A stretch of DNA of 16,182 nucleotides, from the NCBI GenBank assembly GCA_013349725.1, contig DUZB01000035.1:751-16932 (forward strand), read 5' to 3'. The notes below the pieces were generated by a model. It made no database searches. It saw only the letters and a program-made list of their open reading frames with translations, and was not told the DNA's origin. This document shows, in pieces, positions 1-8,177 of the stretch. Each line of letters begins with the position of its first letter. Positions within the stretch are counted from its first letter, which is position 1. The translations under genes and the position numbers were made by a program. The stretch comes from Deltaproteobacteria bacterium. Lineage in GTDB: Bacteria > Desulfobacterota > DSM-4660 > Desulfatiglandales > Desulfatiglandaceae.

Positions 1-1053
1 AAAGAGGAACAAACAAAAAGAATAGGGACGTTTTCCAACAATCATAATTTTGCGTTAAAATCTGCCAAAGATTTTTTCTTGAAATATAAACAAAACCTCG
101 CGGCAAACCCTGATGAGAGGTTGAATAAAGCCATCAGCCTTGGCGCAATGGAAAAACTCCTGGAAAAGTGTTTCCAGGAAACTTCTTACAATCTAAGAGA
201 GGGTCTCGGTCGATACTACAATATCTGCAAAGGGCTTCCCGAAAACACCCCGGCATTAACCCCTGAGAACATCAGGTTCGTCAATTCCCTATTCAACCAG
301 TTTACTAAAAAAGCACCGGAAAATGTCAGGAAACGATTTGACCTGGATAGGCAGAGTGAAAAAATAGAAGCAAACTGGGAAACCTACCGGAAACTTGGAG
401 AAAGAGATGCTCGATCTCCGTACATGAAATTATTGACCCCCCTGTTTGAAAAACAGAAAAAGAGGCACTACCCGACCGACCCACTCCTTTTCATGGCGTT
501 GATGAGAAGGGAATCGAACTTTAACCCACAGGCCGTCTCATACGTTGGGGCCGCCGGTCTTACCCAGATCATGCCTGAAACCGGCATTGGCCTGGGAATG
601 AAGACAATCTATGACCCTGACTACTTTGACCAGGCCATGAATCTCCTGCGACTGGACCGTAAGGCGCGCCATACCGCCATATCCATTATTCCGGAAATTA
701 ATGAAAGGAACATGATGGAGAAGGCCGCCCTCGCGAGGGATTGGATGCAGCAATCAACGGAATATAAAAAGAAAAGTTCGGCGCTTTTCGCCCGATACCG
801 GGAAGAGCTTCTGAAAAGCGGCAAGGACGACCGCCTGGATGCCGCCAAGTCCATTGCCTTCGGGTACCGGTATTTTTCAAAAATGATGGAAAAGAATAAG
901 GGGGATATCAGCCTCGCCCTGGCGTCCTACAACGCCGGTCCGCACAGGGTAAACCAGTATGATGGAATTCCTCCATACAATGAAACCGTGACATTCAGGA
1001 ATAAAGTGCTCAGTTTTTACCGGGAATACCTAAAGGAAATAGGAGGATTTTAA
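1..1053 (+). CDS. soluble lytic murein transglycosylase, 5'-truncated by window edge
   Basis: A periplasmic enzyme of the Slt/MltE-like SLT fold, which cleaves the glycan strands of peptidoglycan to leave 1,6-anhydro-muramyl ends. The frame is open from base 1, and the first possible start (TTG at 79) has no ribosome binding site, so the true start lies outside the window. Visible SLT signatures are RRESNF, with the catalytic Glu codon at 511-513; [13 protein letters not shown] just after it; and [12 protein letters not shown] near 916-950. The N-terminal part is helical, as in Slt70-type superhelical domains. About 70 residues (roughly 631-837) separate the IMPETG block from the AYNAG block, more than in the compact SLT domain. 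The stop overlaps the purC start (TAATG), which suggests co-transcription. Family assignment is firm; the specific subfamily is not. Confidence 0.88.
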   Translation, partial: KEEQTKRIGTFSNNHNFALKSAKDFFLKYKQNLAANPDERLNKAISLGAMEKLLEKCFQETSYNLREGLGRYYNICKGLPENTPALTPENIRFVNSLFNQFTKKAPENVRKRFDLDRQSEKIEANWETYRKLGERDARSPYMKLLTPLFEKQKKRHYPTDPLLFMALMRRESNFNPQAVSYVGAAGLTQIMPETGIGLGMKTIYDPDYFDQAMNLLRLDRKARHTAISIIPEINERNMMEKAALARDWMQQSTEYKKKSSALFARYREELLKSGKDDRLDAAKSIAFGYRYFSKMMEKNKGDISLALASYNAGPHRVNQYDGIPPYNETVTFRNKVLSFYREYLKEIGGF

Positions 1054-1946
1054 TGCATTCAAACGTTGTGAAATTTAGTAATTTTAAAGATCTTATACTA
1101 CTGAAACGCGGTAAAGTAAGAGACGTTTATGAAGTGGGAGACAAGCTGTTAATCGTAGCCACGGACCGCATGTCCGCTTTTGACGTGGTTATGGATGATC
1201 CCATTCCTGATAAAGGAAGGATCCTGACAGGAATTTCGCTGTTCTGGTTTAAAAAGCTGGAAAACGTCATTGCGAATCACCTGATCACAAGCGAACCTTC
1301 CGAATACCCGGAAATCTGCCGGCAGTATGCACCTGAACTCAAAGGAAGGAGTATGCTTGTGCAGAAGGCGGAACCGCTGCAGGTGGAATGTATTGTGAGA
1401 GGGTATCTCTCCGGTTCCGGCTGGAAGGATTACCTTTCCACGGGAAGCGTGTGCGGCATCCCCCTGATTGAAGGATTGCAGGAATCCCAGATACTTCCCG
1501 AGCCTATCTTTACTCCTTCCACAAAGGCCGTCGATGGGATGCATGACGAAAACATACCGTTTGAAGAGGCATCAAAAATATTAGGGGAGAAGACAGCCCG
1601 AGAGGTCCGCAGAATCAGTCTCGAAATTTATAAACTGGGAAGGGCCCTTGCTGCGGAAAAAGGAATCATTGTTGCGGATACCAAGTTCGAATTTGGGATA
1701 AAGGACGGCAAAATCATACTCATCGATGAAGTATTGACGCCGGATTCCTCCAGATTCTGGCCTGAGAATGAATACCGTCCAGGCGGTCCGCAAAAAAGCT
1801 TTGATAAACAGTTTCTGAGGGACTACCTCATTGAAATCAGATGGCCGAAACAACCGCCACCGCCAAAACTCCCGGAGGATATCATAACAAAAACCAGGGG
1901 GAAATATCTGGAGGCACTGGAAAGACTCACCGGAAAAGGTTTATGA
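1053..1946 (+). CDS. purC: phosphoribosylaminoimidazole-succinocarboxamide synthase (SAICAR synthase)
   Basis: This enzyme joins L-aspartate to CAIR using ATP in de novo purine synthesis (cytoplasm). The 297-residue product is the longer form of the family. Recognisable blocks are the N-terminal [12 protein letters not shown] nucleotide-binding segment, [52 protein letters not shown] and [14 protein letters not shown]. The ATG at 1053 is preceded by AGGAGG at 1041-1046 with good spacing and overlaps the stop of the lytic transglycosylase gene by one base. Its own stop (TGA 1944-1946) overlaps an ATG at 1943, the start of the disrupted receiver gene. It appears intact. Confidence 0.96.
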   Translation: MHSNVVKFSNFKDLILLKRGKVRDVYEVGDKLLIVATDRMSAFDVVMDDPIPDKGRILTGISLFWFKKLENVIANHLITSEPSEYPEICRQYAPELKGRSMLVQKAEPLQVECIVRGYLSGSGWKDYLSTGSVCGIPLIEGLQESQILPEPIFTPSTKAVDGMHDENIPFEEASKILGEKTAREVRRISLEIYKLGRALAAEKGIIVADTKFEFGIKDGKIILIDEVLTPDSSRFWPENEYRPGGPQKSFDKQFLRDYLIEIRWPKQPPPPKLPEDIITKTRGKYLEALERLTGKGL

Positions 1947-2420
1947 AATCCATTATCTGTTTTATTGACGATTCCGATTTCGAACACGATCTTGTTCACA
2001 CTGAAATTGCTCCTTTTTCCCCCGAATTCGCATTCGTTTCCGCCTATGATTTTGAAGAAGCACGCAGTTTGCTTGGATCAGAAGCTCCGGCTCTTTTCCA
2101 TTGTAAACAGCTGGAGGAACCTTTTTGAGAGAGTTTGCAGCCGTGCGGGCCAGAACAGGAAGTATGGACTTCATAACCTTGCGCAGGCACGGCTTTTCTA
2201 CCCGGACGTTCCAGCTGTATTTTACACCAGAAAATCGCTTATGAATGATGCTGTAGTCATGTTTCGTTCGCACGCCGATGGACTCTTTATCAAGCCCACG
2301 GGCGGCAATGACCGGGAGACGAAGAAACTTACCGGAGAGTATGCCCCGCAACTCCTCAAAGACCTGAAAGGGATCATCTTGTCTGCACAGACAGGGCTTG
2401 GTTCTAACGTGGTCCATTAG
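1943..2420 (+). pseudogene. response-regulator receiver-like protein, frameshifted and 3'-end replaced by an element
   Basis: The start ATG overlaps the purC stop in an ATGA arrangement, so this was probably translated by coupling. The first frame gives [15 protein letters not shown], with a receiver-like beta strand followed by acidic residues, and runs to about 2100 before stopping at 2126-2128. Homology-like sequence resumes in the next frame (IVNSWRNLFERV, then VPAVFYTRKS and ADGLFIKPTGG, where FIKP resembles the Lys-Pro of receiver strand 5). The switch lies in a short T/C run near 2093-2101. One extra base would explain it. However, no phospho-acceptor Asp is seen after strand 3, so an internal deletion is also possible. 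The last codons (2394-2420) come from the inserted element; without it the frame would end ...ILSAQT then TAA (2596-2598). The role in signalling is inferred from fold-like motifs only. A sequencing error at the frameshift cannot be excluded. Confidence 0.65.
2386..2393. repeat. left copy of 8-bp target-site duplication
   Basis: CACAGACA directly abuts the left terminal inverted repeat of the element at 2394-2587. An identical copy in the same orientation abuts the right end at 2588-2595. This is the footprint expected from cut-and-paste transposition with an 8-bp stagger. Confidence 0.85.
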
Positions 2421-2587
2421 ATTTATTTTCTTACTCATAATCTTAATCGTAATCTTAATCGGGCAGCTCTAGAATAGGCCGTAAAAGAGTAAGATTATGA
2501 TTACGATTATGATTACGATTAAGATTATGACCTTCCGAACGTACTCTCGACTAATTGGATCAAGTAGGCGAAGTTAGAACCAAGCCC
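2394..2587. mobile_element. 194-bp MITE-like non-autonomous insertion element
   Basis: The ends are a perfect 15-bp inverted repeat: GGGCTTGGTTCTAAC at 2394-2408 and its reverse complement at 2573-2587. Both are flanked by the 8-bp direct repeat CACAGACA. No transposase frame fits inside, so it is non-autonomous and would have needed a transposase in trans. The interior carries a second, larger inverted repeat of GATTAN hexamers. Deleting the element plus one duplication joins the receiver frame to a TAA and the opposite-strand frame to a TGA, independent support that this is an insertion into older sequence. Several IS families make 8-bp duplications (for example ISL3, IS1595, IS66); the GG-initial terminus is compatible with an ISL3-like or IS1595-like parent, but I cannot assign the family. 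Confidence 0.82.
2435..2530. repeat. hexamer-based palindrome inside the element
   Basis: The left arm at 2435-2461 pairs with the right arm at 2504-2530 over 27 bp with one mismatch (2455 against 2510), around a 42-nt loop. The right side is six tandem GATTAN hexamers from 2493 to 2528 (GATTAT, GATTAC, GATTAT, GATTAC, GATTAA, GATTAT). The left side is four units of the complementary type from 2437 to 2460. As RNA or single-stranded DNA it could fold into one long AU/AT-rich hairpin. It lacks the GC-rich stem plus T-run of a classical terminator. Confidence 0.85.
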
Positions 2588-2595
2588 CACAGACA
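2588..2595. repeat. right copy of 8-bp target-site duplication
   Basis: CACAGACA is identical to 2386-2393 and immediately follows the right terminal inverted repeat of the element. The next three bases (2596-2598, TAA) would have been the stop codon of the uninterrupted receiver gene. Confidence 0.85.
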
Positions 2596-2736
2596 TAATC
2601 CCCATAACTTCACCCATCCGTTTCGCCCGAACCAGTAAATCATTGAATTCAGCGTCTGAGTATTTATGGTAAACCGGACAGATATTCTGTTTATGGAACA
2701 GGATGTTCTGTGACGGCCATGGTCCCGTTGGTTTCC

Positions 2737-2765
2737 TTGACAAAAGTTTTTGCGATGCTTAACAT
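2737..2765 (+). promoter_or_regulatory. sigma70-type promoter candidate for grpE-dnaK
   Basis: A perfect -35 TTGACA (2737-2742) is separated by 17 nt from TAACAT (2760-2765), placing a start near 2772, about 50-90 nt before the candidate grpE starts. No CIRCE operator (TTAGCACTC/GAGTGCTAA) was seen. A sigma32-like pair (CTTGACA with CCCCTAAT further down) has too long a spacer to be convincing. Confidence 0.6.
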
Positions 2766-2824
2766 TTCCCCTAATTATGAAGTCTATTTCATGAAAAAAC
2801 TTTCTCTTTACTGAGGCATGAAGT

Positions 2825-3439
2825 GTGAGAAAAAACAAGATTTTTGAAGGAAGTGAAACAGTGGACGAAACGTTGAAGAATCCAGCCGGAGAGGAGCAGG
2901 AAACAAATCTGGAAGAATCCGTTCCCGAAGATAAAGTCGAAAAGGTTGTTCCTTTGGAAGACATGACGAAGGAGGAATTGATCGACGGAATTGGAGCGAC
3001 TCAAGAACTGGCCGATAAAAATTACGACCTCTACGTGAGGTCCCAGGCTGAAATCGAAAATGTGAGGAAAAGGTTTCAGAAAGACAAACAGGACCTTGCC
3101 AAGTTCGCCAATGAAATGATCATCAAGCAATTGCTTCCTGTGGCCGACAATCTTGAAAAGGCAATCACACACACAACGGATGAAAATGCCTTGGATGCTT
3201 TGAGGGAAGGGATTGATTTGACCCTCAAAAGTTTCCTGGATACCCTTGAAAAAAACGGTGTCGAGCGCGTAGAAGCATTAAATCAGCCATTTGATCCCAA
3301 TTTTCATGAGGCGGTTTCACAAGCTGAAGACAATGCCGTGGAACCAGGCACCGTCGTAAATGAACTCCAGAAAGGGTACACCCTGAACAAAAGACTCATT
3401 CGACCGGCTATGGTCGTCGTGAGCAGGAAAAGCTCCTGA
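2825..3439 (+). CDS. grpE: nucleotide exchange factor GrpE
   Basis: This is the cochaperone that releases ADP from DnaK. It has the usual order: an acidic low-complexity N-terminus, a long helical dimerisation stalk (YDLYVRSQAEIENVRKRF, then FANEMIIKQLLPVADNLEKA), and the C-terminal beta domain with FDPNFHEAV, GTVVNELQKGYTLNKRLIRPAMVVVS. Length is 204 residues from the GTG at 2825 (GAGG at 2813-2816). A second in-frame GTG at 2861, preceded by AAGGAAG at 2847-2853, gives 192 residues and has an equally good or better ribosome binding site, so the start is uncertain. It lies directly upstream of dnaK. hrcA is not present upstream as it is in many operons of this type. Confidence 0.93.
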   Translation: MRKNKIFEGSETVDETLKNPAGEEQETNLEESVPEDKVEKVVPLEDMTKEELIDGIGATQELADKNYDLYVRSQAEIENVRKRFQKDKQDLAKFANEMIIKQLLPVADNLEKAITHTTDENALDALREGIDLTLKSFLDTLEKNGVERVEALNQPFDPNFHEAVSQAEDNAVEPGTVVNELQKGYTLNKRLIRPAMVVVSRKSS

Positions 3440-3471
3440 GCTTAGTCCTTGCCCTCATGCGATACCAAAAA

Positions 3472-3499
3472 GAGACAATACGGATAAATTGGCTATAAT
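3472..3499 (+). promoter_or_regulatory. possible additional promoter before dnaK
   Basis: A perfect TATAAT lies at 3494-3499, with GAGACA at 3472-3477 (four of six -35 bases) at 16-nt spacing, in the 97-nt gap between grpE and dnaK. It could give dnaK transcription independent of grpE. The -35 is weak. Confidence 0.35.
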
Positions 3500-3536
3500 T
3501 GACTAAAGAATTTTGAATATTAGGAGGCAAGAAAAA

Positions 3537-5444
3537 ATGGGAAAAACGATAGGAATCGATCTCGGAACAACCAATTCTTGTGTCGCCGTGATGGAAGGCG
3601 GAGAATCTGTAGTAATCGCCAATGCGGAAGGAAGTAGAACAACGCCTTCTATTGTGGCTTTTACGGACAGCGGGGAGAGACTCGTAGGACAGACGGCCAA
3701 GAGACAGGCGGTTACCAATCCTGAAAACACGGTCTTTGCCGTCAAGAGACTCATCGGCAGGAAATTCAATTCGGAAGAAGTCAGCAGAGACATCAAAGTG
3801 CTCCCCTACAAAATTGGGAAGTCTCCCAATGGCGATGCGGATGTAATCATAAGAGGAAAGAACTACAGCCCGGCTGAAATCTCGGCCATGATCCTCAAAA
3901 AAATGAAGGAAACCGCGGAGGATTATCTTGGAGAAACGGTCACGGATGCAGTCATTACCGTACCCGCCTATTTTAACGACAGCCAGCGACAGGCCACCAA
4001 GGATGCCGGACGCATTGCCGGGCTTAATGTAGAGAGAATCATTAATGAGCCCACTGCCGCATCCCTGGCATTTGGTGTGGACAAAAAGGGAGACAAGAAA
4101 ATTGCGGTATTTGACCTGGGAGGAGGCACATTCGATATCTCTATCCTCGAAATTGGAGAAGGGGTATTTGAGGTAAAATCCACCAATGGAGATACCCATC
4201 TGGGAGGAGAAGACTTTGATCTCAGGATTATCGAATACCTGGCGGAAGAATTCAGGAAAGATCAGGGAATCGACCTGAGAAAAGATAAAATGGCACTTCA
4301 GAGATTGAAGGAAGGTGCGGAAAAAGCCAAGGTTGAGTTGTCGGGGTCTATGGAAACGGACATCAACCTGCCTTTTATCACCGCGGATGCCAACGGCCCC
4401 AAACATCTCAATATCAAGCTGAACCGTGCCAGGCTGGAGGGGTTGGTAGAAGACCTCATCAACAAAATTACCGGCCCCTGCAAAACCGCCTTGAAAGATG
4501 CGGGAATGAACGCTAAGGATCTGGACGAGGTTATCCTGGTAGGCGGTATGACCAGAATGCCGAAGGTACAGGCAAAAGTAAAAGAGATCTTCGGACAAGA
4601 ACCGAACAAGGGGGTGAATCCCGACGAAGTGGTCGCCGTCGGCGCGGCTATTCAGGGCGGCGTCCTCAAGGGCGATGTCAAAGATGTACTCCTGCTTGAC
4701 GTAACGCCTCTCTCCCTTGGCATCGAAACCCTTGGGGGAGTCTTCACGAAACTTATAGAAAAGAACACGACAATCCCCACCAAGAAAAGTCAGATCTTTT
4801 CCACCGCAGCGGACAGCCAGCCTGCGGTCGAAATCCACGTGATGCAAGGGGAGAGAGAGATGGCCGCAAACAACAAGACATTAGGCCGCTTTCAACTCGT
4901 GGGCATCCCTCCCGCTCCAAGAGGCGTTCCCCAGATCGAAGTTACCTTTGACATTGACGCCAATGGAATCGTGAATGTTTCCGCAAAGGACATGGGAACC
5001 GGCAAGGAACAGTCTATCAAAATCACCGCGTCCAGTGGCCTCAGCGAAGAGGAGATTAAACAACTTATCAAGGATGCGGAACTTCATGCCGAAGAGGACA
5101 AGAAGAAACGTGCACTGATAGACGCTCGTAACGCAGCCGATGCCCTTATCTACTCCACTGAGAAATCTGTAAAAGAGGTAGGAGATAAAGTTGACGACGC
5201 AACCAAGGAGAACGTCAACGGCGCCATAGAAAAACTCAGGACAGCCATTACCGGAGATGACCTCGATGAAATAAAACGACTGACGGAAGAATTGACGCAG
5301 GCATCACATAAGCTGGCAGAAATCATGTATGCCAATGCCGCCAAGGACCAGTCGCAGGGAGGTGGCCCACAGGCGGATTCACCAGACGGTTCTTCAAAAG
5401 ACGACGATGTTGTTGATGCCGATTTCGAGGAAGTCAAGAAGTGA
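3537..5444 (+). CDS. dnaK: molecular chaperone DnaK (Hsp70)
   Basis: An ATP-driven chaperone that binds exposed hydrophobic segments and works with GrpE and DnaJ. The ATPase domain (about 1-385) shows [60 protein letters not shown] and [12 protein letters not shown]. The substrate domain begins near [15 protein letters not shown], and the helical lid ends in an acidic tail with DADFEEVKK. The ATG at 3537 is chosen because AGGAGG at 3522-3527 is correctly spaced and the protein then begins [10 protein letters not shown] as the family does; an in-frame TTG at 3513 is rejected. The product is 635 residues, the normal size. The stop overlaps the start of the following lipoprotein gene by 4 nt. 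No dnaJ follows. Confidence 0.98.
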   Translation: MGKTIGIDLGTTNSCVAVMEGGESVVIANAEGSRTTPSIVAFTDSGERLVGQTAKRQAVTNPENTVFAVKRLIGRKFNSEEVSRDIKVLPYKIGKSPNGDADVIIRGKNYSPAEISAMILKKMKETAEDYLGETVTDAVITVPAYFNDSQRQATKDAGRIAGLNVERIINEPTAASLAFGVDKKGDKKIAVFDLGGGTFDISILEIGEGVFEVKSTNGDTHLGGEDFDLRIIEYLAEEFRKDQGIDLRKDKMALQRLKEGAEKAKVELSGSMETDINLPFITADANGPKHLNIKLNRARLEGLVEDLINKITGPCKTALKDAGMNAKDLDEVILVGGMTRMPKVQAKVKEIFGQEPNKGVNPDEVVAVGAAIQGGVLKGDVKDVLLLDVTPLSLGIETLGGVFTKLIEKNTTIPTKKSQIFSTAADSQPAVEIHVMQGEREMAANNKTLGRFQLVGIPPAPRGVPQIEVTFDIDANGIVNVSAKDMGTGKEQSIKITASSGLSEEEIKQLIKDAELHAEEDKKKRALIDARNAADALIYSTEKSVKEVGDKVDDATKENVNGAIEKLRTAITGDDLDEIKRLTEELTQASHKLAEIMYANAAKDQSQGGGPQADSPDGSSKDDDVVDADFEEVKK

Positions 5445-7396
5445 TCAGAAAGATGCACTTGTTCATAAAGGCTGTCCCCGCCATTCTGGTGGGGATAGCC
5501 TTTTTTCTATCCGGATGCCAACCAAAGCTCCCGGTTCCCAGGCATGTTGAAACGACAACGTCAGATCTTTTCACCACCGCTGAAGCTCAATTTGAAAAAG
5601 GTGATCTGGAAAAAGCTCTCAAGAATTATGAAGCTTTCGTCAACGAAAAGCCGGGAAACCGGAAGCAGGTCTTTGCGTTCCAGAGAATAGTGGAAATTCA
5701 CATGAAGCAGCATCAGGAAAAAGAAGCCCTGACCGCTCTGGAGCAAATCGAACGGCAATACCCGGACTACACCTGGATGGCCCAGGTGAAATACCAGATC
5801 GCAAGCATCCTTTTCACCCTCGGAAAATATCGACAATCCGTGGACAGATTGATGGAATGGATTGGAGAATATCCACAAGATCCCCTGCAGTGTGATGTGA
5901 AGGCTTTATTAGGGGACAATTACTTGGAACTCCAGGATAGAATTGAAGCCTTTACGTGGTGGATGGAAGCTAAAAAACAGTGTGCGGATCAACTGGATAA
6001 AATGACCGTGCTTGATGACAAACTGAACCAGCTTGTATCGGAAAGCACTCCTTTATTGTTAGAACCCATGGCTCTCACTGCCACAGGAACCCTTTTTGCT
6101 CCCATCATCTATTTCAGGATGGCTTCCCTCTATAAAGATCAGGGAGAATTAGACTTGGCAAAATCAGCGGCAACGGCATTGATTCAATCCACAAAAGACG
6201 AGCGCTGGATCTCTACCGGAAATGAACTGTTAGCGCGCATAGAGGGAGAAGCATCGGTCAAACGCTCCGCAATAGGCTGCCTTTTACCATTGAGTGGAGA
6301 ATTTTCCATCTACGGAGAAGAAGTGCTTCACGGGATTGAGCTGGCCCTGGGTCTTCAAGGAAATGCGGGTGGGAATACCGGACTGGAACTGATCATCAAG
6401 GACACGGGCGGAAAACCGGCAGAGGCCTTGGCAGGGCTCCAGGCCTTGGTCAATGAAGAGAAAGTTATTGCAGTCATAGGACCGCTTTCGAGTAAAACGG
6501 CCCTGGAAACTGCCAGGAAGGCCCAGGAGAATCATGTCCCCCTTATCACACTGACCCAGAAGAAGGACATTGCGAAAGAGGGTGATATGATCTTTAGAAA
6601 CCTTCTGACGCCTCACCAGGAAATCGAAGGTCTTCTGAATGAAATCTCGGAAAAGAAGGGATTCAAGCATTTTGCCATACTGTATCCTGACAATAGTTAT
6701 GGCCAGTTCTGTATGAATCTCTTCTGGGACAGAATCGATGAGATAGGCGGATCGGTAACCGCCGTCGAATCGTACAACCCCGCTCATACAGACTTTGCGG
6801 CTTCCATAAAGAAACTGGTGGGTCTTTACTATCCGCGCCCCGAATCAGTAACACGACAGTTGGATGAAAGGAGAACTCCCCGGAATGAAGAAAGCACCAT
6901 CTTCCCTGAAGGTGTGCAGCCGATCATAGATTTCGATGCCATATTTATTCCTGACAGCTTCGAACGTATTGTCATGATTGCGCCCCAGTTGGCCTACTAC
7001 GACGTCATTGATGTACCATTGTTAGGAACGAGACTCTGGCAATCTCCCAGACTGACTGAGTTGGCCGTGGATTACGTGCAGGGGGCCATCTTCTCTTCCG
7101 GTTTTTTTCCAAACCCGGACAAACCGCAGACGATGACTTTCCTTCAGCAATATGAAGAGAACTTCGGCCAGGAACCGGGCATTCTTGCTGCCAGCGGTTA
7201 CGACACCATGAGCCTCCTTAAGAAGCTGCTTTCAGATGAAAATGTGAGGACAAGGGCAGATCTTGCAAAAGCGCTGTTGAAATGTGAAGGCTTGGACGGA
7301 TTGACCGGCGCGATGGCCTTTGATGCCGAAGGGGAAACTCTGAAGAGGCCCTTTCTTTTGACCATTTCCGGCCGGAAAATGATCCCACTTCCCTAA
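5441..7396 (+). CDS. TPR plus periplasmic-binding-fold lipoprotein (PBP-activator-like)
   Basis: Probably an envelope lipoprotein of the LpoA-like/penicillin-binding-protein-activator type. The N-terminus has a basic [10 protein letters not shown], a hydrophobic stretch and a lipobox FLSGC with Cys26. Residue +2 is Gln, not Asp, so outer-membrane sorting is expected if Lol rules apply. Residues about 40-190 resemble tetratricopeptide helices ([20 protein letters not shown] and similar). From about 275 to the end is a type-I periplasmic-binding fold ([47 protein letters not shown]), related to branched-chain amino-acid receptors. The GTG start at 5441 overlaps the dnaK stop (GTGA) and has GAGG upstream; an ATG at 5453 would keep the signal peptide and is an alternative. 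A role in activating peptidoglycan synthesis is inferred from architecture; ligand-binding in a transport system is the other possibility. It converges with tatC, 13 nt apart. Confidence 0.8.
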   Translation: MIRKMHLFIKAVPAILVGIAFFLSGCQPKLPVPRHVETTTSDLFTTAEAQFEKGDLEKALKNYEAFVNEKPGNRKQVFAFQRIVEIHMKQHQEKEALTALEQIERQYPDYTWMAQVKYQIASILFTLGKYRQSVDRLMEWIGEYPQDPLQCDVKALLGDNYLELQDRIEAFTWWMEAKKQCADQLDKMTVLDDKLNQLVSESTPLLLEPMALTATGTLFAPIIYFRMASLYKDQGELDLAKSAATALIQSTKDERWISTGNELLARIEGEASVKRSAIGCLLPLSGEFSIYGEEVLHGIELALGLQGNAGGNTGLELIIKDTGGKPAEALAGLQALVNEEKVIAVIGPLSSKTALETARKAQENHVPLITLTQKKDIAKEGDMIFRNLLTPHQEIEGLLNEISEKKGFKHFAILYPDNSYGQFCMNLFWDRIDEIGGSVTAVESYNPAHTDFAASIKKLVGLYYPRPESVTRQLDERRTPRNEESTIFPEGVQPIIDFDAIFIPDSFERIVMIAPQLAYYDVIDVPLLGTRLWQSPRLTELAVDYVQGAIFSSGFFPNPDKPQTMTFLQQYEENFGQEPGILAASGYDTMSLLKKLLSDENVRTRADLAKALLKCEGLDGLTGAMAFDAEGETLKRPFLLTISGRKMIPLP

Positions 7397-7409
7397 CGAC
7401 GGTGAAACA

Positions 7410-8177
7410 TCACTCCTCCGTCTCCAACTCAGATTCCTCTTGCGCTTTCTTTTCCTGCTTTTTCTTCCACGCGGTCATGGAAACCAAAATCCCTATCTCA
7501 AAAAGAATAATGAGCGGTCCGGCCATCATGCACTGGGTAATCACATCCGGCGGAGTAAGGATGGCCGCAACGACAAAAGACAGTAAAATAGCATATTTAC
7601 GGTTTTTCCTGAGGAGAGCCGGCGTTACGACCCCCATTTTTGTCAGGAAAAAAATAACCACCGGAAGTTCAAAGACAATCCCAAAGGCAAACAGAAGCTT
7701 GACGGCAAAACCAAAGTACTGCTGTACCGATGGAAGTGCCTTCACATATTCATTGGTAAAACTGATAAAAAACTGGAATCCGAAAGGAAATACCACAAAA
7801 TAGCCGAACAGGGCGCCTCCAACAAAAAGAATGGTTGACGCAATAACAAAAGGTATCACATATTTTTTTTCAGTTTTATAAAGCCCTGGTGCGATAAACA
7901 GCCAGAGTTGATAGAATATATAGGGCGCCACAAGCATGATGCCGGAAATAAATGCCACCTTGAGATAGGTGAAAAACATCTCCGGGAGTGCGGTGAATAT
8001 AAGTCTGTCTCCCTCCGGCAGAACAGCCTTCAAGGGAGCGATGAGAATCTGAAAGAGTTTCTCAGCAAAAATGTACGAGACGACGAACCCGACTCCAACA
8101 GCAATGGCACAGGCAATCAATCTCTTGCGCAGTTCTTCAAGGTGTCCCATAAAAGGCTGCTTATCGTCACTGTCCAT
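7410..8177 (-). CDS. tatC: twin-arginine translocase subunit TatC
   Basis: An inner-membrane core subunit that recognises twin-arginine signal peptides of folded proteins. The 255-residue product begins with a short cytoplasmic segment carrying the conserved GHLEELRKRL (residues 11-20). Six hydrophobic segments follow, with family blocks PYIFYQLWLFIAPGLYKTEKK, FGFAVKLLFAFGIVFELPV and AAILTPPDVITQ. The charged C-terminal tail (KKKQEKKAQEESELETEE) is cytoplasmic. The ATG lies inside the end of tatB, overlapping by 11 nt, so the two are translationally coupled. It is the last gene of the minus-strand cluster argS-SPOR-argA-tatB-tatC. Confidence 0.96.
   Translation of the reverse strand: MDSDDKQPFMGHLEELRKRLIACAIAVGVGFVVSYIFAEKLFQILIAPLKAVLPEGDRLIFTALPEMFFTYLKVAFISGIMLVAPYIFYQLWLFIAPGLYKTEKKYVIPFVIASTILFVGGALFGYFVVFPFGFQFFISFTNEYVKALPSVQQYFGFAVKLLFAFGIVFELPVVIFFLTKMGVVTPALLRKNRKYAILLSFVVAAILTPPDVITQCMMAGPLIILFEIGILVSMTAWKKKQEKKAQEESELETEE

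Larger units (their letters stand above)
2588..2765 (-). pseudogene. remnant of a small unrecognised minus-strand gene
   Basis: Reading leftward, an ATG at 2765-2763 preceded closely by AGGGG opens a peptide beginning MLSIAKTFVKETNG that stops at 2693-2691 (24 residues). Dropping one base of the CC pair at 2695-2696 joins it to a longer frame (HKQNICPVYHKYSDAEFNDL, then a segment rich in Arg, Lys and Met) that runs up to the element. With the element removed this frame would end ...MSVQTR then TGA. The result would be a roughly 62-residue protein overlapping the 3' end of the receiver gene convergently. I recognise no family. The reading rests on an assumed single-base frameshift and on amino-acid composition, so it may be spurious; its start also overlaps the grpE promoter candidate. 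Confidence 0.35.

Noticed and set aside
1965..2420. A 151-codon plus-strand frame taken as an intact gene from its own ATG at 1965
   Set aside because: Its first 40 or so codons are out of frame with the receiver-like N-terminus starting at 1943; only its later part looks like protein, so a frameshifted gene fits better.
2525..2743. 72-codon minus-strand frame starting at a TTG and running through the right half of the element
   Set aside because: Its 3' part is transposon-like sequence and the TTG has no ribosome binding site. Only the portion right of the element is kept, as part of a possible remnant.
3425..3440. CAGGA/TCCTG hairpin at the end of grpE
   Set aside because: A 5-bp stem overlapping the coding end with no T-run; not a convincing terminator.
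3408..4847. A 479-codon open frame on the minus strand opposite grpE and dnaK
   Set aside because: It is antisense to well-conserved dnaK coding sequence, has no family-like motifs, and long antisense frames are common opposite dnaK.
7398..7422. Possible bidirectional terminator between the lipoprotein gene and tatC
   Set aside because: Only 4-5 bp stems (GACGG/CCGTC or GTGA/TCAC) without a T-run on either strand.
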